Under the pieces are notes generated by a model. The model did no database searches, was not told the origin of the DNA, and was given only the letters and a program-made list of their open reading frames with translations. A DNA stretch of 64,000 nt, taken from contig JAKZAP010000008.1 in NCBI GenBank assembly GCA_023053575.1, positions 4,172,715 through 4,236,714 on the forward strand, given 5' to 3'. The DNA comes from Branchinecta lynchi (taxonomy: Eukaryota; Arthropoda; Branchiopoda; Anostraca; Branchinectidae). Positions 10,447 to 22,890 of the stretch are shown here, in pieces; the first letter of the stretch is position 1; each line of letters opens with the position of its first letter. The translations under genes were made by a program, and so were the position numbers.

Positions 10447-11163
10447 TACAACCATCATTACTCAGAGGTAAATAAAACTAGCTCAAGTCAGTGACTGTCG
10501 TGGGTGATTAGTCCAATGTACGTTTCAAAATGACGTTTCAAAATAACTCACAAAATGTGAGGATTCTTTTGGTCAAGGGAAAAGTTGAGTTCGTAGCTCT
10601 CTGTAGCTCTGAACATGGACGTCCCGAACCTTTCTTCATTGGAGGGGGGGGGGGGGGGCAAACCCAGTAAAACTTGACCGAATCGGTACCTGATATTGAC
10701 CTAATTTATAGTATGTAAAAAGTTGCATTGTATGTACAAAATCAAGTCTAAAGAGAAAATACGCCGTCTCTAGCGTTTTACCTCTGGGGGACGTCCAGTT
10801 TTGCCAACAGGACTTGGAAATGTGTCGGCAAAACGCAGTTGCTGCCAAGCGACAACGTCGTCAACGGCTGAACCCAGGGAAAATTAAAGCGTCGCATGCA
10901 AAATTTTTTGAATCCGCCATTTTTTCTGACAGATTCTAGCTTTTAACGTGGTTCCAGCACCTCAAAATTCCAAGCCTCAAACGCCAACTAAATGACGTAC
11001 CCTTCTTCTAAATAGTGAAGACTGCTAAATGTGCCGCAGGCGAAATTTTCTGGAAACACTCACGTTCAAAGTTCCTTTCTGCGATCCCAAGGCTACCTAT
11101 TAAACCACACAGCTACCTGGCAAAAAAAGGGTCCATACAGGGTTAAATAGGATGTAAAGTACA
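10447..11163. other. ADAM intron stretch without recognised features
   Basis: Contains a run of about 16 G near 10643. No exon with ADAM motifs was found here on the minus strand. Confidence 0.4.
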
Positions 11164-11649
11164 TTTATTCTGAATTAACTGCAAACAAAAAAAGGCTAGT
11201 TTTCACGTCAGGAGACGTGCTTATTCCTGAAGTTGTGCAATCGTTAGAAGTATAAGTTATACCGACAAATTAACGACAAAAATAAGGAGAAGATCGGGAG
11301 CGGTATAACAACCAAATTTGGGAATGGAATAAGACTCTTGGGAGAACACCTCCCAAAAGAAAAACAGATATCCAGTTACATTACTAAGTGCTAAGCTTTT
11401 CCGGAGAGAAATTGTTTCCATAATCGTCTTCAGCATGTCTTCTTACCCATTAATCAACTATCTTATTACCTATTCCAAAATATTTTTGTTTGCCCATTAA
11501 TTTGAACGCCCCTCTTTCACCCCTAAATGTAGAGCTACAGGGTTACAGAGCCAGGGGCGTCCCGAGGGGGGGGGGGGGGGGGGGGGGCGGGGGGGTAAAT
11601 TTTTTGACCCCCAGTGATGCCTGTTTTATAAAATCTTTTGTACCCACGA

Positions 11650-12140
11650 TTCCAAATTAGGCGATTTAACGTGTTTATTGGTTCCCATTCTTTATCGAAT
11701 TTGGTAATTAATCCAACTTTTGTTCAGTCTGAGTCGATTTCACCGCATTCGGCACGTCCCTAACTAAATTCGGTGATTTAACGTATTTATTTGGTCACAT
11801 TCGTCAGCGAATTCGTTTGTTCACCGGACTTTCTCAATTCCGTATCTGTTCTATCGTATTCGGTCAGTCCACTTCATAATTCGGTCGTTAATCAGATTCA
11901 TTTGGTTCTGATTCGTGACCGAATTCGACAATTCATCCAACTTTTGTTCGGTCCGAGTCGATTTCACCGCATTCTGTACGTCCCTAAATTCGGTGATTTA
12001 ACGTATTTATTTGGTCTCATTCGTTAGCGAATTCACTGGACTTTTCTCAAGTCCAATCCATTTCATAATTTGGTGATTAATCAGATTCACTTGCTTCTAA
12101 TTCGTTACCGAATTCGGTAATTCACCTGATTTTTGTTTGG
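11650..12140. repeat. Tandem array of AATTCGGTGATTTAACG-type units
   Basis: Boxes AAATTCGGTGATTTAACGTA, TTTGGTCNCATTCGTNAGCG and CCAACTTTTGTTCGGTC recur. The larger unit is about 225 bp (compare 11711 and 11937). A/T-rich, with no coding potential. Confidence 0.75.
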
Positions 12141-12177
12141 TCCGCATCTTTTACCAGACTTGCTTACCACAATCGTT

Positions 12178-13407
12178 TTTAGGATCCCAAAACGTAAGTG
12201 GAGGGATACCTATGACATCGCAAAAGTTGTCCGTCTGTCCGTCCGTCCGTCTGTCCGTCTTTCCGTCCGTCCGTCCGTCTGCCCGTCCGTCCGTCTGTCC
12301 GTCCGTCTGTAAGCACGATAACTCTCGAAGGGAATGAGATACTTTGATGAAACTTGGTGTGAGGATTCGTTGGGTCGTCGGACCAGTCAAGTTCGTAGAT
12401 GGGCTTTGTAGCCCTACATTTAGGGACGGGGGAGGGGGTTCAAATTAAGGGGCAAACAAAATATTTTGAAACAGCTAATGTGATAGTCAATTATAGGGTA
12501 AGAAGACATGCTGAGCCCGATGGTGAAAACTATTTTGTCATCGGACGAGTATTTCGCCCGGAATCCGGCCAAAACCGGAAAGTTTGTTAAAAGTAAAAGT
12601 TTTATTTGAAGTTGATTAGATGTTCGATTTAGGGATAGGAAGACATGCTGAAGACGATGGTGAAAACCATTTTCTCGACGGACAAGTAGTTCGCCCGCAA
12701 TCCGGCCGAAACCGGAAAGTTTGTTAAAATTAGAAGTTCTATTTCGGGTTGATTAGATGTTCGATTTAGGGCAAGAATACATGTTGAACACTTATATGAA
12801 AACAATTTTCTACCCGGACATGTAGTTCGCCCGAAATCCGGCGAAAACCGGAAAGTTGGTTAAAAGTAAAAGTTTAAGCTGAAGTTGATTAAATGTTTGA
12901 TTTATGGGTAAAAAGACATGCCGAACACGATGGTGAAAATCATTTTCTCGCTGGACAACTAGTTCGCCCGGAATCCGGCCAAAACCGGAAAATTTGTTAA
13001 AAGCAAAAGTTCAATTAGATGACAGATTAAGGGGTAAGAAGAGAGGCTGAGTCGGTTTATGACATTGGTTTTTTACCTGGACATATAATTATTCCGGAAT
13101 CCGGTTGTAACCGGATTTTTTTGTAAGTCAAACTTTTATTCAAAGTTGATTAGATGTTCTTTATAGGGATAAGGAGATACGCTGGTTTTGTTTCTGTATT
13201 TTTTTTTTGCTGGACTAGTAGTTCGCTCGGAAATCGGCAGTAAGTCTCGGTCAGTATCGTCAAAATAGATATGGCTTATAGAGGTATATCTGAACTTGGT
13301 TTTCTCTGATGATTAGCCTGTCCAAGACTGGATCTGGCGAAGACAAGACTCGATTGTCTGAATCAAATATTAGATTTTTGGGATCCCATCGACACCTTTG
13401 GTCTTGT
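12178..13407 (+). repeat. Family B repeat, complete copy
   Basis: Begins GGATCCCAAAACGTAAGTGG and ends TTTTTGGGATCCCATCGACA...TTTGGTCTTGT. After a (TCCG)n tract and the GATGAAACTTGGTGTGAGGA box, it contains five to six monomers of about 133-137 bp ('gttgattagatgttcgattta...agacatgctgaa...ttcgcccggaatccggcc...ccggaaagtttgttaaaa'). Lies inside the long-TIR element. Confidence 0.8.
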
Positions 13408-13604
13408 TTTTTAGGTGGTTCTCCCAAGAGTCTTATTCCATTCCCAAATTCGGTCGTTATACCGCTCCCGATCTGCTCCTTATTTTTTTCGTTAATTTGT
13501 CGGTATAACTTATACTTCTAACGATTGCACAACTTCAGGAATAAGCACGTCTCCTGACGTGAAAACTAGCCTTTTTTTGTTTGCAGTAAATTCAGAATAA
13601 AAGT

Positions 13605-14040
13605 GCAATTTCGGCAATAGTCGTTTTTGCAGAGCACCGTGTATCAGATACCACGATAACTGCAAAAACAACTTAGTGCAGATCCAGTTACCGTTGTAAC
13701 AGATACCATGGTATCAGAAAAAACGCAACTTATATAAGACAATGATTTTTACCCGGTTGTCTGGAATCCGTTTGTCCGGAATCCGGCTGAAACCGTTGAT
13801 TAGATGTTCGATGTAGGGGTGAGGAGATACACTGAATTCGTTTTTGAGCTTCATTTTTTTTGCCGGACAAGCAATTCGCCGGAATTCGGCCGAAACCGGA
13901 AATTTGGCCGAGTTAGGCAGGAAGTTTCTATCAGTTTCGTCAAAATGACTTATAGGGGCAAACACATACGCTGAATCCAGCTCTGAACTTGTTTTCTCAG
14001 ATGGTTACCTATTTGGTCCTAGTCTGTTTCTAAATTTTAA
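13605..14040 (+). repeat. Extra family B monomers
   Basis: A further block with TTGATTAGATGTTCGATG, GAATTCGGCCGAAACCGG and AAACACATACGCTGAATCC, related to the last monomers of family B. It is preceded by a short region (13612-13735) with ATACCACGATAACTGCAAAA and GATACCATGGTATC, the second being a palindrome. Confidence 0.6.
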
Positions 14041-14046
14041 TAGTAA

Positions 14047-15238
14047 CAAGAGCTAGGAGCTCATGTGGCACTCGTTACGAGTAGGTGGTACAAGAAGGCA
14101 GATGAGAACGTCACAAAATACCCCGCCGTCCAAAAACATGGTTGCGAGCTAGAAATAGGATATATAGTTTCACTCAAGTCTGAGAATTTCCGGCATCGCC
14201 TCGGATCATCTAGATCAAAAGACTTTTGTACCTTCCCAGTTCCAACTCAATAGATCTACTCGTTTGGTCCTTAAAAAAGCCACACGATTTCCGGTACCCC
14301 CTCCTACCGCAGCCGAATCTGGTTCGGACTAAATTGACCATCTAAAGCATATTATCTTACCAACTATCAAGTTTCACTTGAATCTGACCATTTGGGGAAA
14401 CTCCAGTACCTCCCCCCTCCTACCACCATGGTCGGATCCCGTTCGAACCTCAAATAAGTAATCTAAGGCATATGATCTCTCTACATTCCAAATTTTATAC
14501 TCAACATTCTCCACGCGAGCCACAACATTTCCAAGGCTTCATTTCCAACGCCCCCATTGTGGCCGAGTACGACTCGAAAATATACATGTCGCATCTCTGA
14601 CATCTCCTCTTCCTATCCGTCAGGTTTGACTGAAATCGGAACATCGTATATCTGCGAATTTCCGGTTCCCCCTAAATCCCACTCTACCTTGAAAGGATCC
14701 AGTCAGGACGCAATAAAATCGGAACTGTCCAACTTGCATCCCATTCTGTCCGTCCGTTTGGTTTTTGCATATCAAAAAGTTTTCGTACCCCTCCCCCCCC
14801 CCCCGCCAACTCGGATCTCGGACTCGGATCCAGGAACACAAGTTTTCCTAGGGCATTGTGTTGTGTCCTTAAGTCACCTCCAAAGTTTCATCGAGGACAG
14901 TGGCGACCAGGGGAATTCCGGCAAAGATCCTCCAACTCCCTCCACAGATCCCCGATGCGATCTGGTTCTGTCAATTACGTATCTAGGGCTAACGCTTGTT
15001 CTTCCCACCAAGTTTCATCTCGATCCTTGCACTTTAAGCGTTTCCAAAGACTTCCGGTCCCCCTCTCCCCCCCCCCCCAATGTCATCGGAACCGGTCCGA
15101 ATTTAAAAAGGGACGTCTGAGGCACGAGGTGTTTCTAAATATCAAGTTTCATTTAAATCCGGTCACCCGTTCAATAACTGAGCTTGCCACTAGATTCCGG
15201 ATTCCCCATCCCTCCACTCCCCCCAAGATGGTCGGATG
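14047..15238 (+). repeat. Family A repeat, 5' end and monomers, truncated
   Basis: Starts CAAGAGCTAGGAGCTCATGTGG and shares GTTACGAGTAGGT with the full-length copy. C-run monomers follow. It is cut at 15239 by direct repeat copy 2, and the terminal hairpin is absent. Confidence 0.75.
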
Positions 15239-15354
15239 GTAAAAAAAAGGCAGTGATACGAGTCCCTACCCTACCCCTTTATCCAGACAAGGCGAGAGTT
15301 TAGTCTACGGATAAGCCGGAGGGAGAGTGGGGGCCTTTTGCGTGTACAATGTCT
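15239..15354 (+). repeat. Direct repeat unit, copy 2
   Basis: Near-identical partner of 10087-10202 (see there). Confidence 0.7.
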
Positions 15355-15380
15355 CAACTTATGTCAGAACTTTCCGCATT

Positions 15381-16227
15381 CTCAGGAAACAAGACCAAAG
15401 ATTTCGATAGGATCCCAAAAATCTAACATTTGATTCAAAGAATTGGGTCTTGTCTTCCCCATTCAGTCTTCGTCACATGGATTCAGCATGTCTCCTTGCC
15501 CCGATACCGAATCTCTAATCGATTTCAGAAAACTTGGAGCTTCAACCAAATTTCCAGTTTCAGTGAATTCGTGATGACCCATCTACGAGTTTGACCTGTA
15601 CTTTACCAGTACTTTATGTGGTGGGGGTAAAGTACGTTACCCCCAGTACTTACCCAATCGTCATTGAACAACATCCTCGCTTAAACAACATATTCCCTCG
15701 TTTGAACATTATATATCAACCCCTTCGACCTTCGATTACACTAGATCTCTCCGAGGTCCATAGAAAAAACAAATGAATGTCGTCATCCACAACGCAGAGC
15801 TATAGACCTACTAGTTTGAGAATAAAGGGGTAGGGACTGCTATAGCAAAAAATTGGTCAACAAATTTTGTGTCCGGTTTTCGCCAGATTCCGGGTGAACT
15901 ACTTGTCTGGCGAGAAAATAACTTTCATACTCGGATTCAGCATGTTTCCTTACCCTAAATCAACTATCTCAATAGCTTTAAAAGATATTTTTTTTTTACT
16001 CTTAATTTTAAACCCCGTTCCCCACCCTTAAATATAGGGCTACAGAACTTGACCCTGACAGGGTCTACGAACTTCACCTTCTCTTGACCCAAAGGATCCT
16101 CCTACCAAGTGTCATCAAAATATCTCATTCGACCCTTCGAGAGTTATCGTGCTTACAGACGGACGGACGGACACCTTTTGCGATGTCATAGGTATCCCTC
16201 CACTGACGTTTTAGGATCCCAAAAAGA
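15381..16227 (-). repeat. Family B repeat, complete short copy
   Basis: Reverse orientation: starts AACAAGACCAAAGATTTCGA and ends CCACTGACGTTTTAGGATCC. Fewer monomers than 12178-13407, giving about 0.85 kb. Confidence 0.75.
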
Positions 16228-16429
16228 TGTAGAAATTTGAGAAGCTGTTCTTTAAGTACTGTAAATTTCTAACAAATCTCCCAAATCCTTCCGTAATCGT
16301 AAATTGGTTTCAAAAGTTCAGGATAGCACCAAGACACCTCTTCATTCACATTCTCATGTGCTCACCCTCTACCATCACCCTACATTGCCGGCCCACGACA
16401 TTCTTAGCCCGTCTTTAGTGGAGTGTTCC

Positions 16430-17640
16430 TTGAAACAATCCACTATTGCGAGCACTGTAGCAGCTTCCGGTTTTCACCAGATTTTATGGAGCTCACAACT
16501 CGTGAACCAGTGCAAACATCAAGTTCGAATTTGGTACACTAGTGGGTATTGGGGTCTAGTTGCGGCTTGTTGGGGGTCCCACCCCCACCCAACCCGGTTT
16601 AGGGGCAAATGGATCCAGCTTGCCCAGTAAATAAAGTAAATAATGCTCATAACTTGACTAGAATTGGACATAAGACGATGAAATTGTTTTTATATATAGA
16701 CCCTAGGGCTGGGAAATTGCCTTTAAAGTTGATCTTCCCCAACCCACCCCGGTCATGGGCAACTGTGCCCAGATTGACCAGGAGTAAATTTCTTTACCCG
16801 TGCAGGAATCAACAGGTGCGAAGTTGAAACTTGGTAGGTTCGTGAGCATTGAGACCTCTTTTAACTTTTTTGCGGGTCCCAAACCCCACCCCGACTTGAT
16901 TCAGAGACAATTGAGCCCAGATTGCTCATTTTTTAATGTTTTGAACTTCACAATAACTGGAGATAAGCCGATGAAATTCATTTGTGCTTTTGGATCATAG
17001 GGTTTGGATCATTTGTGTGGAGTTGAATGTTGATCCACCCCCACACTCCCAGTTGATGGGCAAGTGGGCCCAAATTGCCACTGAAAAAAGTGTTTGACCT
17101 GTGACTGGAATCAGATCTAAGCTGGTATACTTGAGGAAAAAGAGGTGTAAATACGCATTGTGATGCCCCCCCCCTCCCGTTCATGGGCAGCTGGGCCCAG
17201 TTTTCCCATGAGTTAAGTTCGTCTATGACAGATCTCAAGTCCAACTCTTGTATACTTGGGGAGATATATCTATGGATGAGGGTTTTGGTTTGACAGCAAC
17301 AAATAAGACGACACGACGTACTTTAATCTTTAATGGACATTTAGAAACTGGACTGTTTTGTCATATGATCGATGATATGCCGTTCTTAATGAATTGTGAC
17401 AAATGGTATTAGGCTGCCACGATTTGGTTTATTGCACTTGTTATTACCTTGCTGATGGAAAAGAGGTTTAAAGTGTCAGACAGACTGGCAGACCATTGCT
17501 AGAACTCAAGCTACTCGTGCAAAATCTTCAACACTTCTTTGGATTTATACTTATGGCTTGTTTACATTTAAAGCTTTTAAAGTGGGATGATTACAAATTA
17601 GTTTATTTCAATACTTGTACTAAAGCTGTTTGTAAATAAA
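16430..17640 (+). repeat. Family C repeat, copy 1
   Basis: Begins 'gtggagtgttccttgaaaca'. Contains recurring GGGTCCCACCCCCACCC, CCCATGGGCAACTGGGCCCAGATT-like boxes and ACATAAGACGATGAAATT, then a low-GC part ending AAGCTGTTTGTAAATAAAAT. A second copy lies at 45235-46450 in the same orientation. The open frames are not conserved between the copies. Confidence 0.7.
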
Positions 17641-17940
17641 ATCTGATAAACACTTTACTTTCACACTCCATGTCTGATCGCTTGCGCACTTGTTTATTCC
17701 TGAACCCGTTTAGTCAATGTGCGAAAATTTTAAGTGTATTTAGTGTGTTTTGCTTAGTGTTTTAATTTGTCTTTTACAATGTTTCCTTTTATCTGATAAA
17801 CACTTTACTTTTACACTCCACGTCTGATCGCTTGCGCACTTGTTTATTCCTGAACCCGTTTAGTCAATGTGCGAAAATTTTAAGTGTATTTAGTGTGTTT
17901 TGCTTAGTGTTTTAATTTGTCTTTTACAATGTTTCCTTTT
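17641..17940 (+). repeat. Exact-period 150-bp tandem duplication
   Basis: 17641-17790 and 17791-17940 are almost identical, differing at about three positions. They sit at the boundary of family C and a family B copy. Confidence 0.9.
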
Positions 17941-17945
17941 ACATT

Positions 17946-19008
17946 GTAACCAACAAGACCAAAGGTTTCGATGGGATAACAAAAATTTAATATCTCATCC
18001 AGACAATTGGGTCCTGTCTTCTCCAGGCTCCTTAAGCATTTTCCTACAAAAAATCAGAAACAGATTAGGGCCAAATTGCGAATCGTCTGGGAAAACCAAG
18101 TTCAAATATGGATTCTGCATGTGTGTATTACCCCTATAAGTTATATTTGAATTGACGAAACTGATCGAAACTTCCTGCCTTAGCTTATTTCTGCCATCTT
18201 TCCGGTTTCTGCCGAATACGGGAACTACTTATTCGACAAAGTAACAAAGCTCAAAACTGATTATCGATCATCTAATCAACTTCAAATAAAGCTTTAACTC
18301 ATGACTAATTTTCCGGTTTCAGCAAGATCCGGGCAAACTATGGGTCCGGGTAAGAAAAAAGGATTATCATGTAGGCTACGGATTCAGCATCTCTTCTTAC
18401 CCCTAAATGGGAATCTAATCAACTACAAATAATAAGACTTTTGCTTTTAACAAATTTTCCGGATTTGGCCAGATTCCGGGCGAACTACTTGTCAGGTTAG
18501 AAAATGGTTTTAATAATCGTATTCAGCATCTCTTTCAAAATCGAACATCTAATCAACTTCAAATAAAACTTTTGCTTTTAACAAATTTTCCGGCTTTGGC
18601 CGGATTCCGGGCGAACTACTTGTCCGGTGACAAAAAGGTGTTCAGCCTGTCTTTTTACGCCTAAATCAAATATCTAATCAGCTTCAGATAAAACTTTTTC
18701 TTTTAACAAACTTTCCGGTTTCGGCTGGATTCCAGGCTAACTACTTGTCCGGCATAAAAATGGTTTTCACCATCGTGCTCAGCATGTCTTCTTACCCTAT
18801 AATCGTCTATAAGATTAGCTGTTCAAAAATATTTTGATTGCCCCTTAATTTAAAACCCCTCCCCTACCCCTAAATGTAGGGCTACAGAGCCCATCTACGA
18901 ACTTAATCTTACTCTTGACCCAAAGAATCCTCACACCAAGTTTCATCAAAATATCTCATTACCTTCGAGAGTTATCGTGCTTACAGACGGAAGGACGGAC
19001 ACCTTTTG
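17946..19008 (-). repeat. Family B repeat, long copy lacking its outer end
   Basis: Starts AACAAGACCAAAGGTTTCGA and has about four monomers of 130 bp plus the AAGTTTCATCAAAATATCTC box and GACGGAAGGACGGAC. It stops at 19008, before the usual GGGATCCC end. Confidence 0.75.
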
Positions 19009-19734
19009 AGATGATGTCTTTCCGGGGATTTGCGGGGATGTCTTTCCGTATATGCAAGGACATCTCCACCAAGCCTATGTTCATCTCGATCAGCACGTGT
19101 GCTCATGAAAGTATCGTTACCTGCCATGTGGCCTGACGATTTATCAAGATTTCGTGTTTCTGTAACTGCGATTATTGTAATTCTGGTTTGACGAACAATA
19201 ATTTCGAATTCCTCCATTTTGTTAAATATGACTGGCAGTTTACAACGAGTGCATTCGGCATTCCATTTTCGAACTAAAATCACAGAGGGGCTCGATATCG
19301 CTAGCCGATCAGAACGGAGTTCGATTAACGGAATTAAGGATTGTATATTAGAATTTAGTGTACAGTCTATTTCATCACAAGTGGGTTAACGGGCTTCAGT
19401 AACTGCAGCACGACTTATTGTTCTTACTGACACGATAACTGGGATCATCCCCTGATCTTTTGTACCGCCACGCTTGAGGTATCGTTTTCACTTCTTACGG
19501 CCCCCCCCCCCCCCCCCCGGTGAAACTAACTTAGGCTAACATAAAGACTATTCCAAGAAAAAAATCCAATGAAGAAAAGAAGAGAATGGAAAAGGAAAGG
19601 ACAAAAGAGAGAATTTGGAAGGGACTTGCTGGGGAAGAGTTGGTTTTGAGTATAAGCAGCGTATTTTGAGGCCCTCGTGTGAAGAAGCGTTATGCCACAG
19701 CACAACATTAATTTTCCAGCAGATTTAAAACCAC
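19009..19734. other. ADAM intron stretch without recognised features
   Basis: Includes an 18-base C run near 19501. No exon or repeat assigned. Confidence 0.4.
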
Positions 19735-19769
19735 TCACTCGCAACCGTGGCTAACTGTTAACTCAGATA

Positions 19770-20165
19770 AGTTAACTGTTAACTGCGTTGGGAAGAATCC
19801 AAAAACGTGCTGTTCAAAGTATAATTGGTGGCCATAAAATGCCGTACTCGTATCTCCTAAAGGAGTGCAGTTTGGAACCCCTTTCTGTTCGTAGGGAACA
19901 GCTCTGCCAACGTTTCGGAACAAATTTTTTATCCCACCCTCTCTATACCGATATATCCTTTAAACCGGAAAGAAACAGACCTCCAAGAGAAGCAGCTATG
20001 AAAGTACCAAAACTCACACCTGTCGCTTGTAAAACTGAGAGGTACCGTAATAGTTTTGTGCCTCGGTTTACCTTGTACATTAACAACCTTACTTAAATTA
20101 CTGTATTTATTTTATAACAATTGTATATATGCTGAAATTAAAATTAAATTAAATTATGTCAAGGT
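19770..20165 (+). pseudogene. 3' end of a LINE (end of reverse-transcriptase ORF and A/T tail)
   Basis: The frame at 19788-20096 reads RIQKRAVQSIIGG, YSYLLKECSLEPLSVRREQL and LCQRFGTNF, the typical C-terminal end of LINE ORF2 (IQKRAxxxIxG...LxxLxLxxLxxRRxxLCxKF). A tail of AAATTAAAATTAAATTAAAT follows. The 5' remainder is absent. Confidence 0.75.
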
Positions 20166-20356
20166 CGCATTGACAAATAAAAATAATTCTTTATGATATG
20201 TTTTAGTCACGAGTTCCGACGAGCTGGTGACCGCTGGTCAGAGGGTCCTCGGTAAACATGTTTTTTTCGACAACTCAACAGTCTTTTCCTCTTCCTAAGA
20301 ATCGGTGGTGGCACTTCTATTTTGGCAAGAAATATAAATCAGAGAAAAGCGAATAC

Positions 20357-20460
20357 CTGTTCTTTTCGTAGCATCTCGGACTACCATTTACTCCCAATCC
20401 GTTCCACAGCAAATCACATTGACGATCGTGGCTCCCGCACTTTCCCTGGTAGCAGTGACC
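20357..20460 (-). CDS. ADAM exon: first part of the cysteine-rich domain
   Basis: This 104-bp exon has acceptor tttttgttcag and donor AACAG|gtattc. It encodes GHCYQGKCGSHDRQCDLLW, then NGLGVNGSPRCYEKN. The pattern CYxGxCxxxxxQCxxLW...CxxxN is the standard opening of the ADAM cysteine-rich region. It starts in phase 0, matching exon 23038-23175, and leaves a 2-nt overhang. The ORF continuing past GTATTC reads into intron. Confidence 0.93.
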
Positions 20461-21375
20461 CTGAACAAAAAATATTTTCACTAGCAGAGTTTGTTCTTTT
20501 CTGCTCCGGCTCAAGCTGTGAGATCGCCATCTAAACATGGTAGAATCTATGTAAATAGTCAGACAGTAAGAGATGTCTTTCCTTCAGGAGGTGTTGACTA
20601 AACTTAAGCTCGTTATCTATGGCTCGTTATGCCACGCGAAAAGTCAATATTTTCCATTTATTAACGGAACTGATTGTCGGTTTATAAGTGTAAAGGCGTC
20701 CGGCGCCTCGCTGCCACTCGGCTCTGCTCTACAAATATATATTCTGAAACAATGATTTAATCGAATTTCCCTATTTCTTTCGTGACATCACGAAAATGTC
20801 ACGGCGCGAAGATAATAAGCTATGGTTTGGTTTTAACCGCTGAGATAGACTGTGCAGTTCAGTTCCTAGTTCTCCTAGCAGAAACCATTCCCTCTTGGCG
20901 AAGGAGACCTGGCGGTCAACTCAAGGACTAGCGGACAACCGCCAAAAGGCACCTCAGTCATATAGGCGACTTCCGCCGCTTCAGCAGAAGATGGCACACG
21001 AACTGATAGCTAGATTCTGCCCAGGAGGTATAGCAAGGTAAAGGCATCTGGGATACCGCCGTTCGGAACTCAAGGATACCGGGTCAGTCGGCATTCAGCT
21101 ATCGCCTGGTCCCAGTATAAGTACAAACACTAGTATCTGCACATGTTTACAGCTTTGGTTATAATGAGTAAATGCACAGATAGCGACCAACTAAAATCAG
21201 CACTAAATTCGGTCCGCTGATACCTAGTCCTTCTCGGCAAAAAAAAAAAAAAAGGCCTTATGAATCAATGTCAAACCTTAGGCTTTATGTGATCTAAATG
21301 TCAAACCGCAGGCGGTCAAAACAAAAGTTGGTGTCATAACAGATCTCATGCCAAATCTGTGGCAAGCGATATATA
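20461..21375. other. ADAM intron stretch without recognised features
   Basis: No repeat seen elsewhere in the window except an A run at 21238. No ADAM-like exon found on the minus strand. Confidence 0.4.
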
Positions 21376-22890
21376 CAAGAGCTAGAAGCTCATATGGAAC
21401 TTGCAAGGCTTGGTCAGAGGATGAAAGAGGCAATTTGCCAAATCGTGCTACTTTAAGCAAAACTGTTGAAATAAGAATAGTCATGGGTCCTTGGGGATTA
21501 CGGGAATGTATCGTTTGTTAAAAAGTAGTTTTTTGTTTGCACTTCGCGGTGGTGATGCGTCGTCGTCTTATTTTTCTAGTCGTCTTATGGTATGTCCAGA
21601 CAGCGTCGTTTCCGCGTTTGTTCTGTTAAGAGCACGAAATTTAGTTTATTCTTCTCTGAAGACGGTTGTCGGAGGTACAGCAGAAATATTCGAACTTATC
21701 TCTGTCCCTCGCATAACATCATAGAGGGACAATTGGCTGATGTACAAACCCCCCTTTATGCGCACTTGAAGGGGGCAAGGATTTCGTTTGTAATCAAAAC
21801 CTGGAGGCGCAAATAATCATGGGCTATTGGGGATCATGAAAATGTATCTTTGTTTGGACTTTGCGATTAAGATGATTAGGCTACTTTAAGGAATTCATTT
21901 GTAAGCAAAACCATTGAGGTAAAAATGATCATGGGCCTTTGGGGATAATGAAAATATATCGTTTGGTTAACAGTATTTTTTGCACGTTGCAGTTACGATG
22001 CGCACTTTAAGGGGGCTAGGAATATCATTTGTAGGAAAAACCCCTGAGGCACAAATGACAATGGGCCCTTGTGGATCATTCGTGAACTTTGCTATTAAGA
22101 TACGTACTTTAAGGAATTCGTTTGTTAGCAAATCCCTCGAGGCACAAATGATCACGGCTACTTGTAAATCATGAAAATATTTTGTTTAAAACAAATTATT
22201 TTATGCAACATGCATCCTTAAGAGGTGTTCAAGCTCCATCAGAATCAGATCACTTGTTCCAGATTCTGCCTGTCGCGAAATTTACGCACCCCAATCCTCC
22301 AACTCTCCCGGTAGTGCCCGGATCCCCTCCAGTCCTAGAAACTGACGCGGCTCTAGGGCTTATGCTTTTTCTTTTCCGGTCTCTTCCGGTACCGATAATT
22401 CCATTAAAAGCCTGCCATGGCACTTCCCGAGCCCCCCCCCCCTCCGCCCCAACTCTCCGACAGTTGCCGGATCCAGTTCAGAACGAACAGAGCCATGTAA
22501 TTTTCAAAAATATTAAGTTTCTTTCAGATCCGATCACCGTTCTAAAGTTCTGCAAACCTAGATTTTCCTGGTTTTAACTCACTCCATCCCCTCCCAGGAT
22601 GGTCGGATCTGGGAAGTGACAATTTCGAAGCCAATCTTGTCGGGCCGATAAAGTTCCAGCCGAGTTTCATCGTCCTAGCAAAGCTAGAAGTGCCTTAACT
22701 CGCGATCATCGGAACTCCAGACCCCCTCCAACTCCCACCACAGTGCCCATATCCAGTCCAGTTCCGTAAATGATTTATCTAGAAAGTTTGAGCAATTTGA
22801 TTCCGTTTTTATTGCTGCTAAATTGCATGCAGCGCATTTTCATCGAGTTTTCCAACCTGTTAAAGTGAAACCTTTGACGACACTCATATG
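21376..22890 (+). repeat. Family A repeat, 5' end, tandem array and C-run monomers
   Basis: Starts CAAGAGCTAGAAGCTCATAT. Units near 21480-22180 carry GATCATGGGCCCTTGGGGAT and GCACTTTAAGGGGGCTAGGA. From about 22200 the C-run monomers take over. No terminal hairpin. This copy ties the array type and the C-run type into one family. Confidence 0.75.

Larger units (their letters stand above)
11164..13601. mobile_element. 2.4-kb element with terminal inverted repeats of about 190 bp
   Basis: 11164-11354 (TTTATTCTGAATTAACTG...) matches the reverse complement of about 13409-13601 over about 190 bp with a few differences and indels. The inside holds a tandem array of AATTCGGTGATTTAACG-type sequence (11650-12140, larger unit about 225 bp), a G run after CAGGGGCGTCCCGAG (11552), and a whole family B copy (12178-13407). 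No transposase-like ORF is seen. Long TIRs with internal tandem repeats suggest a foldback-type or non-autonomous DNA element. Confidence 0.7.

Noticed and set aside
14557..15242. Long Pro/Ser-rich ORFs (and similar ones at 33409, 40710, 52276)
   Set aside because: They run through C-run family A monomers in several frames at once, have no domain, and are not conserved between copies.
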